Assembly: GCA_022839525.1 (NCBI GenBank)
Contig: JALHET010000020.1
Location: 1 to 27,748 of the forward strand
DNA length: 27,748 nucleotides
Direction: 5' to 3'
DNA from: Lentisphaerota bacterium
GTDB lineage: Bacteria; Verrucomicrobiota; Kiritimatiellia; RFP12; UBA1067
Shown here: positions 1 to 8,105 of the stretch, in pieces
Numbering within the stretch: position 1 is the first letter of the stretch
How the letters are laid out: every line of letters starts with the position of its first letter
Notes under the pieces: model-generated
Told to the model about the DNA's origin: nothing
The model's database searches: none
What the model saw: only the letters and a program-made list of their open reading frames with translations
Program-made: the position numbers and the translations under genes

Positions 1-456
1 CGCGCGCACCTCCTGCAGATTCCACATGCCCACCTTCTTCTGAGCGCCGCGCTTGGCCGGCACAACACCGTAGATCGAGCCGTGGTACTGGTACTCTTTC
101 AAGTTTGTATACTTCGAGCCGGTATCGTCAAGGATCTGGAGTTCCATCCCGTTGTACGCCGCATTCCCCGAGGCCGGGCAACGGATGCCCAGCCCGTTAT
201 TGGCGTTGGTGGTCAACAGAAACTCAAACCGGAGAATGAAATTGTCGTACTGCTTTTCCGTCAGCAGATTGCCGCCGATTTTCGGATTGCAGTAAAGCAG
301 GCCATTTTCAACCGCATACCCGTTCGTGGCGCCGATCCAGCCCGACAGGTCCTTGCCGTTGAACAACGAGACAAAGCCTTCCTCCAGAACGTCGGCACCC
401 CAGACCCCCCCGGCCATCACGCACGCCGCCACGGCGCAAACCAAACCCTTTTTCAT
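1..456 (-). CDS. DUF1080 (3-keto-disaccharide hydrolase-type) secreted protein, 3' end outside window
   Basis: The first 152 codons are present and the gene runs off the left edge. The N-terminus is a typical signal peptide (MKKGLVCAVAACVMAGGVWG) cut before ADVLEEG. The mature protein opens with GFVSLFNGKDLSGWIGATNG, the hallmark start of DUF1080 (PF06439), followed by NGLLYCNPKIGGNLLTEKQY, FILRFEF, NNGLGIRCP and GMELQILDD, all typical of this concanavalin-like beta-sandwich. The ATG at 456 has an AAGGGAGA ribosome site just upstream. Proteins of this family cleave 3-keto-glycosides made by Gfo/Idh/MocA oxidoreductases, one of which lies at 13767-15236. The exact substrate here is unknown. 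Family assignment is strong; the role in a 3-keto pathway is inference. Confidence 0.9.
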   Translation of the reverse strand, partial: MKKGLVCAVAACVMAGGVWGADVLEEGFVSLFNGKDLSGWIGATNGYAVENGLLYCNPKIGGNLLTEKQYDNFILRFEFLLTTNANNGLGIRCPASGNAAYNGMELQILDDTGSKYTNLKEYQYHGSIYGVVPAKRGAQKKVGMWNLQEVRA

Positions 457-517
457 ATTCTCCCTTTCTTCTTTTCAGGCCAGCGGATTCCTCTCCGCCC
501 GACCCGTATAACGCAAT

Positions 518-547
518 AATGTACCGTTATTCCGTGCCGGAATGCAA
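518..547 (-). promoter_or_regulatory. Predicted sigma70-type promoter for the DUF1080 gene, with a palindrome in the spacer
   Basis: On the minus strand a -35-like TTGCAT (547-542) is separated by 18 nt from a -10-like TACATT (523-518), about 60 nt upstream of the DUF1080 start. The spacer holds a perfect inverted repeat, ATTCCG-GCA-CGGAAT (543-529), placed where a repressor would block RNA polymerase. This suggests the gene is transcribed apart from the genes upstream of it. Prediction from sequence only. Confidence 0.45.
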
Positions 548-793
548 TCCAGCAATTCTAAATTTGACTTTTCTGTTCCGAAACAGGCGCGGAATCGTAC
601 GCGGGGTGCCCCCGGAAAAGGCGTCCGAACCATTCGGTACGCCGCCACCGCCCCAGAACGCCGGATCGTTCCAGTTCGCCGCTGTTCGTGGCGCCAGGTA
701 TCGCGTCGCATCGAGTACATTCGTGTACACCGTGGCTGAGGCGTACAGAGCCGCGCCTACCGACAGGGAGACGGCACGCGCCGAGAAAAGCAT
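527..793 (-). pseudogene. Truncated duplicate of the N-terminus of the giant exported protein at 8071
   Basis: This 88-codon frame starts with a signal-peptide-like segment (AVSLSVGAALYASATVYTN) followed by LDATRYLAPRTAANWNDP and FWGGGGVPN. The protein starting at 8071 has nearly the same text: LDATQYLTPRTAANWNDP and FWGGGGVPN. Bases 631-776 align without gaps to 7885-8030, about 90% identical by eye. Homology stops at about 630; the remaining residues are out-of-family and end at a stop at 527. The ATG at 793 keeps a GGAG site, so it may still be translated, but the product would be a signal peptide plus about 35 family residues. Best read as a broken copy left by a duplication or deletion. 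Confidence 0.8.
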
Positions 794-797
794 CCGA

Positions 798-941
798 TCA
801 CTCCGTTTTCACACCGTAGTAATCGCCGACAAGATTCCTGAACGGCAAAGTTGCAAAATCATTTGTCGCCGTGCCGGGCGCCATGCAGAAGATCTGTGAG
901 GCCGCACCGAAGTAATAAATGTCTTGCGTGTCACATTCATG
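798..941 (-). pseudogene. Orphan C-terminal tail of a lost gene (copy A)
   Basis: After the stop of the upstream glycosidase-like gene (942-944) the same frame stays open for 47 codons. It ends in DFATLPFRNLVGDYYGVKTE and a TGA at 800-798. A second copy of this ending, FATLPFKNLVGEYYYVKPE, lies at 10381-10439. In both places the stop is followed, at the same 4-nt spacing, by an ATG served by a GGAGTGAT ribosome site formed by the last codons of the tail. It therefore looks like the end of a formerly intact gene that preceded an exported-protein gene. No start codon or family was recognised. Alternatively it is the read-through end of the 942-4151 gene after a nonsense mutation. Confidence 0.6.
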
Positions 942-3900
942 TCAGTCGGCGAGATAGTGCTTGGTAAGTTCGATCCAGGCGAAGGCTGTGTCGGGCCTCT
1001 CGCAGTTCAGGGTTACGGGCGCGCGGCCCGAGACGGGCTTGAACGGCTCGATCCGGCCGCGGGACACGATGCCCGCGTCGGCGCCGCGCCGGCGGACCTG
1101 CCAATTCTCACCGTCGTAACACGTCAGGTACTCCCGCTTGCCGAGTTCGGGGAATGTACGCCGTTCGCCGCCGACCGATAAGGCGAACGAGGCGATCGGG
1201 CCGTACACCGCAAAGCCGACGTGCGCGCGCTCGCACGGACGCGTCACGACGTCCTGCAGAGTCGCGAAGCCCTTTGACGGCGCCCAGCGCTCGGGTTCCA
1301 TCGCCTCGTAGGCGATCTCTCTGCGCGTCTCTTCCGGGAAGACATCCCGGAGGGCCGGTTTCGCGGTACCGAAGGCGAGCAGGTGTACCTCTGCACGAAC
1401 TGTCGAGCCCGTAACGCTCGACACGCCCGCGAAGGACAGCGCATTTGTCCCGGCAACGAGGTGTGCGCACGGTCCCGGCTTGCGTTCCAGCGGGACGCCC
1501 GGTGCCGCGTAGCGCGTCCACCAGCCATCCTCTAGCTCGGCAAACTCGAACACGTCCAGCCCGAACGGCAGAGCCAGCCGTTCGTTGTTCAGGGTGATAG
1601 CCAGATCGCGGTAGCGCACGCCCTTCTGCTCGACCAGTGTCCGCACCGTGCCGATCTCGACCTGCACCTTGCCGCCGGCGGGAATGTCGTTCAGGTAGAA
1701 ATTGACGGCCTGGACGAAATTGACGGGGACGCGTTCAAGCTGATAGTTGACGTGCGTCGACGGCGAGAAGCCGTACGGCCACACATAGTCGTGGCAGAGC
1801 GTCGCGTCGCGCTCGCGGCGGTTGAACTCGAAATATTTCCAGCCCGTGAAGTCCAGCCGCACGTAGTGCTCGGCGAGTCCACGGGAGTAAACCTGGGGCG
1901 CCTCCAACTGCACGTTGAGGAGTGCGCCTGAGCCATCGCCTTTCACCCACACGCCGACCGCCTCCTTGCCGTTGACGTCCGCCCAGCCGTTGCGCGGCCA
2001 CACGCGCGACACGCGGCTCCACGCGCCTTTCTCCTCGGCGTTTGCATTCTCGGCCGCGATCTTCACTGTCGGCCCGTGAATCGCGTCCGACCCAATCTCG
2101 AATGCGACCTTGACCCCCGCCCGCGCCGCTGTCTCGAAAGCATCCTTCGCTGGGTCAACGAGCGTCCGCGCTTGCGGCGCATCGAACGCGCAACACTTCT
2201 GCAAGGTCTCGACGCGGATCGTCGCGGGGCGCGCCGCGGACGAATCGACGTGCCAGGCGCGCTGGTCGTCGCTGCCGATGCGGTGCGGGAAGACCTCGAC
2301 CGGACGATACCGCCAGATGCCGTCCGCACCCTGACGCAGGCGGTATTCCGAACGTGGAAGCCGGAAGTCGTCAAGCGCCCCGTCGGAAAACGCGCGGGCG
2401 TAGCGGAAACGCTCGTACCACCCGAGCACCGTCAGGTAGCGGTGGATGTCGAAGTGCGGATCGACGCGGGACGAGCAATGCCGTTCCGGCAATACGGACA
2501 TCGCCGCATCCGTTGCCGCGCCCCTGACACCCATGTACTCGTGATCGTCCATGCGATAGGGCAGGCCGACACCGACATTGTGCTGGATCACCCACCAGCC
2601 CATTTCCGGCTCGAGGAAATTCGCCTTGCGCGCCCGCCGGACGAGGATGTCGAAGCGGCGGTCCAGCGAGCGCTTCGCGTCCCAATGCACATAGTCGTTG
2701 GCACCGATACGCGAATGGAACCACCAGGCGGACGGCGTCCACTGGCTGTCTTCGTATTGGGGTGCCCGGCCTGTGGCGAGCGCGGCTGCATAGAGGCCGC
2801 GGACGAAATTGTCGCGCTTGCGCTGGTCGACGTTGATACAGTCCACACCGTCGAGATAGACAGAGTCGAAGCCCTGTTCGAGTATCTTGCCCTGCGCCGC
2901 CCAGCAATCCTTCGCCAGATCGGTGTCGGCGTCGGCCTGGAAGCAGGAGAAACTGTTGTAGAGATAGTCGACCTTGGCTGCGGCCGCATGCGCCTTCACG
3001 GTCGTGTTGCACGCACCACGCTTCACACCAGTAAACGTCCACGGAGCCTTGTCGCTCATACCGGTATACTGTATCACCTCCGTGCCGATCTTGAGGAAAT
3101 TCGCCCGTCCGAAGAGGGAGTCGACGATCTCGTGCTCCTTCACCGGTTGCTCGTTCACGACGACGGTCGCATCGTTCGTGTCTGCGGCCAGCGGCTTCGC
3201 GAGTGTGTAGGTCGCCGTCGTCATCAGGCCCTCGCGGCACTCGGGCGTCACCCAAGGGCTGCGGCGCGTGATGCAGGCCGTCAGCGAGTGGAAGTCGGCC
3301 CATAGCCCTGCGGCATGTGCCTTGTCGAGCACGCTCCGGAGGCCGTCGTACTGGTTCGGCCAGTCCGCTGTGAGCGCATAGTCGCCGTGGCGGGCGATGA
3401 GGTAGAGGTGGATTGTCTTGAAGCCGCCGCGGCGGCAGAGTTCGATATCGTCGTCCGCCGTAAGCTCGCCGATGCCCAAGGCCATCCAGTACGAACGCCG
3501 GTTGTCCGGCGCTCCAAGTGACCACGCGCCGCCCGTCTCGGAATGCGGCACGCCTGCGGCGAGCGTCATCGCGCGCAAGGCGGGAATCGCCGCCGGACGG
3601 GGGCCTGCGGCGATGCCGAACCTTACGCCGGTCGGCGGAACGATCGTCGGCCGGACACAGACCTCGACCAGTCCCCCTGCGCAGCGGAACGAGCCGCCTG
3701 CGTCGTAGATGCGTGTGCAGACGAACGAGTCTTCGTCCGACCAAGCGTTGACCATGTCTCCCCGGTACAGCAGGCAGGATGGACGGAACGTTCCGAGACG
3801 GTACTCCCGGATGTCCTTCAGGGTCGTTCGCGTGACAGTGAACGTCCAGCCGCCGGCAAACGGCGTCACGGCCAAGGCGACCTCTCCGGTGTCGGCGAAT

Positions 3901-4151
3901 GTGAAGATGAGATTGGTTCCGGCCTCTTCAACGAAGGATGTCGGCTCGATCATTTTGCCCTTCAGGTCAATCGCCGAGACAAAGGGCGCGGGCGTCTTCA
4001 CGAGTTCGCGCCCCGAAACCTGCTCCCGCAGGGAACTGACGCGCCCCTTCCCGTCGAATTCAAGCCGGACAAGTCCGTTCTCAACTGCACCTTCAACGTA
4101 AAGCCCCGCCCCGGCCAACAATCCGGCCAGCAACACGCCTCTCTTGACCAT
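942..4151 (-). CDS. Large secreted glycosidase-like protein (TIM barrel), family not identified
   Basis: The product has 1069 residues with an N-terminal signal peptide (VKRGVLLAGLLAGAGLYVEGA). The ATG at 4151 was chosen because GGAGGAGAA lies directly upstream; the frame is open further but that part has no signal. Residues 25-200 look like a beta-sandwich lead domain. Residues 220-530 look like a (beta/alpha)8 barrel: GGFKTIHLYLI, AGLWADFHSL, GFDSVYLDGVD (Asp434, nucleophile-like), QYEDSQW and EPEMGWW (acid/base candidates). The C-terminal 450 residues are beta-rich and could bind carbohydrate. A segment around 353-385 (IGTEVIQYTG, FTGVKRGACNTTVKAH) is shared with the paralogue at 8106-10376. 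It lies 35 nt downstream of the giant exported-protein gene, probably in one operon. The CAZy family cannot be named from sequence alone. Confidence 0.75.
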   Translation of the reverse strand: MVKRGVLLAGLLAGAGLYVEGAVENGLVRLEFDGKGRVSSLREQVSGRELVKTPAPFVSAIDLKGKMIEPTSFVEEAGTNLIFTFADTGEVALAVTPFAGGWTFTVTRTTLKDIREYRLGTFRPSCLLYRGDMVNAWSDEDSFVCTRIYDAGGSFRCAGGLVEVCVRPTIVPPTGVRFGIAAGPRPAAIPALRAMTLAAGVPHSETGGAWSLGAPDNRRSYWMALGIGELTADDDIELCRRGGFKTIHLYLIARHGDYALTADWPNQYDGLRSVLDKAHAAGLWADFHSLTACITRRSPWVTPECREGLMTTATYTLAKPLAADTNDATVVVNEQPVKEHEIVDSLFGRANFLKIGTEVIQYTGMSDKAPWTFTGVKRGACNTTVKAHAAAAKVDYLYNSFSCFQADADTDLAKDCWAAQGKILEQGFDSVYLDGVDCINVDQRKRDNFVRGLYAAALATGRAPQYEDSQWTPSAWWFHSRIGANDYVHWDAKRSLDRRFDILVRRARKANFLEPEMGWWVIQHNVGVGLPYRMDDHEYMGVRGAATDAAMSVLPERHCSSRVDPHFDIHRYLTVLGWYERFRYARAFSDGALDDFRLPRSEYRLRQGADGIWRYRPVEVFPHRIGSDDQRAWHVDSSAARPATIRVETLQKCCAFDAPQARTLVDPAKDAFETAARAGVKVAFEIGSDAIHGPTVKIAAENANAEEKGAWSRVSRVWPRNGWADVNGKEAVGVWVKGDGSGALLNVQLEAPQVYSRGLAEHYVRLDFTGWKYFEFNRRERDATLCHDYVWPYGFSPSTHVNYQLERVPVNFVQAVNFYLNDIPAGGKVQVEIGTVRTLVEQKGVRYRDLAITLNNERLALPFGLDVFEFAELEDGWWTRYAAPGVPLERKPGPCAHLVAGTNALSFAGVSSVTGSTVRAEVHLLAFGTAKPALRDVFPEETRREIAYEAMEPERWAPSKGFATLQDVVTRPCERAHVGFAVYGPIASFALSVGGERRTFPELGKREYLTCYDGENWQVRRRGADAGIVSRGRIEPFKPVSGRAPVTLNCERPDTAFAWIELTKHYLAD

Positions 4152-4186
4152 TTCTCCTCCACTCTTCCCTGAATGTCTCTGTTTTC

Positions 4187-6976
4187 TCATCGGACGATGA
4201 TCGAAAGCCCCGGTTTCGTGGCGTTGAGCACAAGGTCGTCGCCTTTCAGCTTCAGCGTCACGACGTACGTCGGCCTGTACGTCCATGGCGCGACCGTCCA
4301 CTTGTCGAGCGGGAAATCCGTCACGCCGGAGAACAGCACGTGCTCTCCCGGCGTCAGCTTGCCGACATCGCCCGCGAAGGAGACCGTGCCGCCCAAAGAG
4401 AAGTCCCAGCCCGTGCCTGTCTGGGTCGACGTCGAACCGTCGGACGCGACGTTGACGACGATCTCGGCATTGGCCGAAAGGGCGATTGCGCCATTCACTA
4501 TACCCCCTGCCAGAGTCAGCTTATTGACGGCAAGCGGCGCGTTGCCGGTGACCCGCAGCGTCGCGCCGGACGACACGCTGACGTTCGCGAACGACGCGCC
4601 GTCGTAGCCGGGAGTCGACACGCCGAACCACTTCTTGCGCAGATAGGCCTCAATGTAGTCGATGTCCGGCGCGGCAAGTCCGCGGTTGTAGACCAGATAC
4701 TCGGCGAACTGCTCGCCGCCCGCATATTCGTCAAGGTTATAGACACCCGAGAAACCGGCGACACCGAACGGATCGTCGCTGACAAGCGAGACGATGTCGA
4801 AGTCGCCCGAGAGGCCCGTCGCGTTCGGATCGCAACTGACACCGTTCTTCCGGAACCGCACGGCGCTCGGGAAACGCAGGTTATAGAGTTGCGCGCCGCG
4901 CGCCCGGACGATATATTCATCCTTGTCGGCACCGAGCGGCTGCTTGAGCGCACCTCCGCGCGTCAGCGTCCACGCCGAGTCGATGTAATGGGCCGTGCTG
5001 GGGCCGCCGGCCAGATTGCCGCCCCCGTGTTCCGAGCCCCAGACGGCAATGACCGTGTGCTGGTTGTTGTTCGCGTGGGTGAAGCCGAGACAGGGCACGG
5101 CCGTCCAGTCGACGGCGTCCCTCGGCCAGTAACGCGCCTCGCCGAAGTCGACGTAAGTCTTGCCGCCCAGTTTGGCGCTCGCATGGAGCGTCGGCCAGTT
5201 GGTGGAGTCCGCACTGAGATTCGCCGCCTGGGTCGACGCGCCGCGCACGTCGGCCCATTTGGTGATGTTCGTGACGCCGCCGTCGACCGTGTAGGTGAAC
5301 GTGCTCAGGTCCGACGCATCGAAGTGCGAGTGCCGGTCCGCCGGCAGGTCCGCGGCCGTTGCCCGGACCGACGCGATCTCGAGCGTGCCGCCCGAGACAT
5401 CCAGCGACGCGCCGACGTTCCGGACCGACGCGACCTTGAGCGTGCCCTCCCCCAGCTTCTTGAGCGTGCCCGCTCCCGTCAGCGTGTCGACGATGCGTGC
5501 CGAACCCGCCGCCACGTTGACCGCGTCGATTTGCGCGAGGTCGAGAGACGGCAGGGTCGTGCCATCAGACTGGATCGGCAGGTAGGCGATGTCGCAGTGC
5601 TTCCACTTCTTCATCAGGTACGCCGTGATCTGCAGCCGATCCAGCTCCGAGACGGCGTTCGTGTAGACGATCAGCTCGGAGAGAAACTTGTTGCCGCCTG
5701 CCTGCTGGTTGGCGTACGTGTAGTTGTAATCGTAGGAATTAGCCTCGGGGTATGCTGGCGCGGCAGGGTTCAGGATCACGCTCACGACGAACGGCTGGTA
5801 GTTCGTGATGCCCGCGCTCGCGTAATATGACGCATACGGATACGTTTTGTCGGTGTCGGACGGCACGACCCCGTTCACATGGATCGTGCCGGTGCGGACA
5901 GGATCACCGATCCCGGGGTAGGCCCAAGTAAACAGACCGTCGGAGAAATTGCGCTCCCATGTATAGCGATAACGGTTCCAGATGGATGTCGTGCCGGCAA
6001 CCCCTCCATCCGGCCGCCTCACGGTTGTCTCGCCCGTCGTACCCAGGAAGTTGCCGCCATAAGTGACATTCGCTGCGGTGGCCCCGCCGCGACCCATCAT
6101 CGAATAGACCTGAAAGACCGCGCGGATGCCCTTCACCGGCTGGCTCCAGGCGTGCGTGTCGCTCAGATCCGGCCGGATTGGCGGAAAGGGTGCGGCATTT
6201 GTATAGGCTTCGAATTGGCCATGGAAGAAGACGCTCCAGCCCGTGCGCGGATCCTTCTTCAGCGTCGGCAGGTAGGTGCCGTCCGAGACGTTCGTCGAGA
6301 AGAGGTAGGCGTCGTCCGCCGACTGCTTACGGCAGTCGTTGATGCGCGTGACGCCGATCGCGCCGCGCCAAGGCGTCTGCTCAACCGTGTTCGTCTGCGA
6401 AACGTCAACCCAGAACGCCGGATTACCCGGCACCGCGTCCGGCAGGGGTTCATCAATGATGCTCATCTCGCCTCCGCAGACGATAACGATATTCGCACCA
6501 TTCTGAAAGGCGTCCTTCGCAACGAGCGGAACCGGCCGCAAGACATACAGCGTGCCGGGGCCGTCGATGACGGAACCGGCCGCGATGCTGACGTTGCCCG
6601 TCACGCACAGGCCGCGCGCCGGCAGGCGAAGCGTGGCGCCTGCGGCGACTTCTAGCGCGCCGATCGTCACGATCTCGTCCGCCGTCTTGCACCCCTCGCC
6701 CGGATTGGCGATCGCGAACGTACCCTCTTCGACGACGAGACGTCCCGCGTTGGCGACCTGGTTCGTCGTGAAGCCGACGCGGAGCGTGCCCGTGCCGGCC
6801 TTGATGATCGTGCCTTTGAAGTCCTGCAACTCGCCGATCGCGGCGGTCATCGTGCCTGTCACCGAGAGCCGTGCCTCGGCCGTTGCCAGCGGCTGACGGA
6901 CGATCGATAGCGGGAAACCCGGTCCCGTTGTCTGGGGCGTCGTTGAGAACAGCAGATCGCACGTCTCCAGACTCAC
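4187..6976 (-). CDS. C-terminal part of giant exported ConA-like / beta-strand-repeat protein, separated by an in-frame stop
   Basis: This 929-residue frame is in the same reading frame as the preceding 6992-8071 ORF, from which a single TAA (6994-6992) and five codons separate it. The apparent GTG start at 6976 has no ribosome site. It carries autotransporter-associated beta-strand-type text (LTGAGTLKKLGEGTLKVASV, VSGGTLEIASV, GTIIKAGTGTLRVGFTTNQV). It also has two LamG/ConA-like units, each ending in a related motif: LSELIVYTNAVSELDRLQI then AYLMKKWK, and FAEYLVYNRGLAAPDIDYIE then AYLRKKWFG. The protein ends in a beta-rich tail at GLSIIVR with no recognised sorting signal. Likely a surface or extracellular glycan-binding or structural protein. 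Either a pseudogene half, a re-initiated separate product, or an assembly error hiding one intact gene of about 1,294 codons. Confidence 0.75.
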   Translation of the reverse strand: MSLETCDLLFSTTPQTTGPGFPLSIVRQPLATAEARLSVTGTMTAAIGELQDFKGTIIKAGTGTLRVGFTTNQVANAGRLVVEEGTFAIANPGEGCKTADEIVTIGALEVAAGATLRLPARGLCVTGNVSIAAGSVIDGPGTLYVLRPVPLVAKDAFQNGANIVIVCGGEMSIIDEPLPDAVPGNPAFWVDVSQTNTVEQTPWRGAIGVTRINDCRKQSADDAYLFSTNVSDGTYLPTLKKDPRTGWSVFFHGQFEAYTNAAPFPPIRPDLSDTHAWSQPVKGIRAVFQVYSMMGRGGATAANVTYGGNFLGTTGETTVRRPDGGVAGTTSIWNRYRYTWERNFSDGLFTWAYPGIGDPVRTGTIHVNGVVPSDTDKTYPYASYYASAGITNYQPFVVSVILNPAAPAYPEANSYDYNYTYANQQAGGNKFLSELIVYTNAVSELDRLQITAYLMKKWKHCDIAYLPIQSDGTTLPSLDLAQIDAVNVAAGSARIVDTLTGAGTLKKLGEGTLKVASVRNVGASLDVSGGTLEIASVRATAADLPADRHSHFDASDLSTFTYTVDGGVTNITKWADVRGASTQAANLSADSTNWPTLHASAKLGGKTYVDFGEARYWPRDAVDWTAVPCLGFTHANNNQHTVIAVWGSEHGGGNLAGGPSTAHYIDSAWTLTRGGALKQPLGADKDEYIVRARGAQLYNLRFPSAVRFRKNGVSCDPNATGLSGDFDIVSLVSDDPFGVAGFSGVYNLDEYAGGEQFAEYLVYNRGLAAPDIDYIEAYLRKKWFGVSTPGYDGASFANVSVSSGATLRVTGNAPLAVNKLTLAGGIVNGAIALSANAEIVVNVASDGSTSTQTGTGWDFSLGGTVSFAGDVGKLTPGEHVLFSGVTDFPLDKWTVAPWTYRPTYVVTLKLKGDDLVLNATKPGLSIIVR

Positions 6977-6991
6977 GTTCGAGTCGGCGTC

Positions 6992-8071
6992 TTACGAGAC
7001 CTCGTGGATGATGACGCGACCCGGCTTAAGCGGCTGCGCGAGTACGACGTTGTCATCAAGCGGCGCGGTGCCGAAAATAAGCGAACGCGGTGCGCCACTG
7101 GCTGACGTTGCCAAAAGCTTTGTGTAGTCGATCTCAAGTTCCATCGAGTCGGTTGCGCCATACTTGGAGACATTGACCGCATTGTTGACGGCGGAGCCGT
7201 TCGGCACATACTTGGCGACACGAAGATGAACCTTCGGGTTGAACGGAGCGAAGGTCAGGCTGTTTTGCGCCACCGTACTGGTGACGGGATTCGAGAGTTC
7301 AATCCATTCCTTGAGGGGAAAGACGCGTTTCAGGTACGTGCCGTCAGGAATACCCGCACCCGTCACCAGCGTACCGACGCACAGCGGATCGGCCGACGTG
7401 CCCGAAACGCGGCGGAGGTAGGGTGAATCCGCCTGTTGTTCGAAATCGAGGGCAACCGCGTTGGTCGAACTTTCCGGCGCATAAAAGTTCAAGGGAAGGT
7501 CATAAACGCTCACCGTGCCCTCCCAAGCCGGAATCTCGCGCGTTTCGCCCGCCTCCGTCACGTACCGGTCATAATGAAACGCAACTGCAGATGCCCCGTG
7601 AAAAAGGCACTTGTTGCCGACAGGGAGACTAAAGTCGCCGCAGAAACAGATCCTCCAAAAATACGGGTTGGCGTTTGCCGGAATGGACACGGGCGCATAA
7701 TACCATATGCCTTTGCTGGAAACGGCCGAGCCGTAGAACGAAACCGGTTCATCTGAGACGTAACAGAGATTCGGTAAGTTGATGTCGCAGTCAATGCGCT
7801 TGACCGATATTCCCACGGCATTCGTCAGGAAGATTCTCTCCCCGTGCAAACTGCTCGCGGTGAAAATCACGATATCATCCGGATCATTCGGTACGCCACC
7901 CCCGCCCCAGAACATCGGATCGTTCCAGTTCGCCGCTGTTCGCGGCGTCAGATATTGTGTCGCGTCGAGTGCATTCGTGTACGCCGTGGCTGAGGCGTAC
8001 AAAACCGCACCTACCGACAGGGAGACGGCAAGCGCAGCCTTCACAACCATCTTCGATTTCAGCGTATTCAT
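6992..8071 (-). CDS. N-terminal part of giant exported protein (signal peptide plus beta-rich region), ends at a premature TAA
   Basis: The product has 359 residues. The ATG at 8071 has AAAGGAG 8 nt upstream and gives a clear signal peptide (VKAALAVSLSVGAVLYASATA). The N-terminus after the signal (LDATQYLTPRTAANWNDP, FWGGGGVPNDPDDIVIFT) is the opening often seen in exported beta-strand-repeat proteins of PVC bacteria. The rest is Gly/Ser/Val-rich with no catalytic motif. The frame ends with GRVIIHEVS and TAA, then continues without shift into DADSNVSLETCDLLF of the next ORF, which suggests one original protein. It starts 35 nt after the 8106-10376 gene, so it is probably co-transcribed. A truncated copy of its 5' end lies at 631-793. 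Confidence 0.75.
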   Translation of the reverse strand: MNTLKSKMVVKAALAVSLSVGAVLYASATAYTNALDATQYLTPRTAANWNDPMFWGGGGVPNDPDDIVIFTASSLHGERIFLTNAVGISVKRIDCDINLPNLCYVSDEPVSFYGSAVSSKGIWYYAPVSIPANANPYFWRICFCGDFSLPVGNKCLFHGASAVAFHYDRYVTEAGETREIPAWEGTVSVYDLPLNFYAPESSTNAVALDFEQQADSPYLRRVSGTSADPLCVGTLVTGAGIPDGTYLKRVFPLKEWIELSNPVTSTVAQNSLTFAPFNPKVHLRVAKYVPNGSAVNNAVNVSKYGATDSMELEIDYTKLLATSASGAPRSLIFGTAPLDDNVVLAQPLKPGRVIIHEVS

Positions 8072-8105
8072 CTGTGTGCTCCTTTCAGTCATGCATTCTA
8101 TGCAT

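Noticed and set aside
2076..3305. Long plus-strand open frame (409 codons) opposite the 1069-residue protein
   Set aside because: Arg/Val-rich, no domain text, no ribosome site, fully antisense to a well-supported gene; a GC-rich shadow frame.
6992..6994. Recoding of TAA as a sense codon in this genome
   Set aside because: Other genes here end normally at TAA (for example at 17959-17961 and 20890-20892); one in-frame TAA does not support a changed code.
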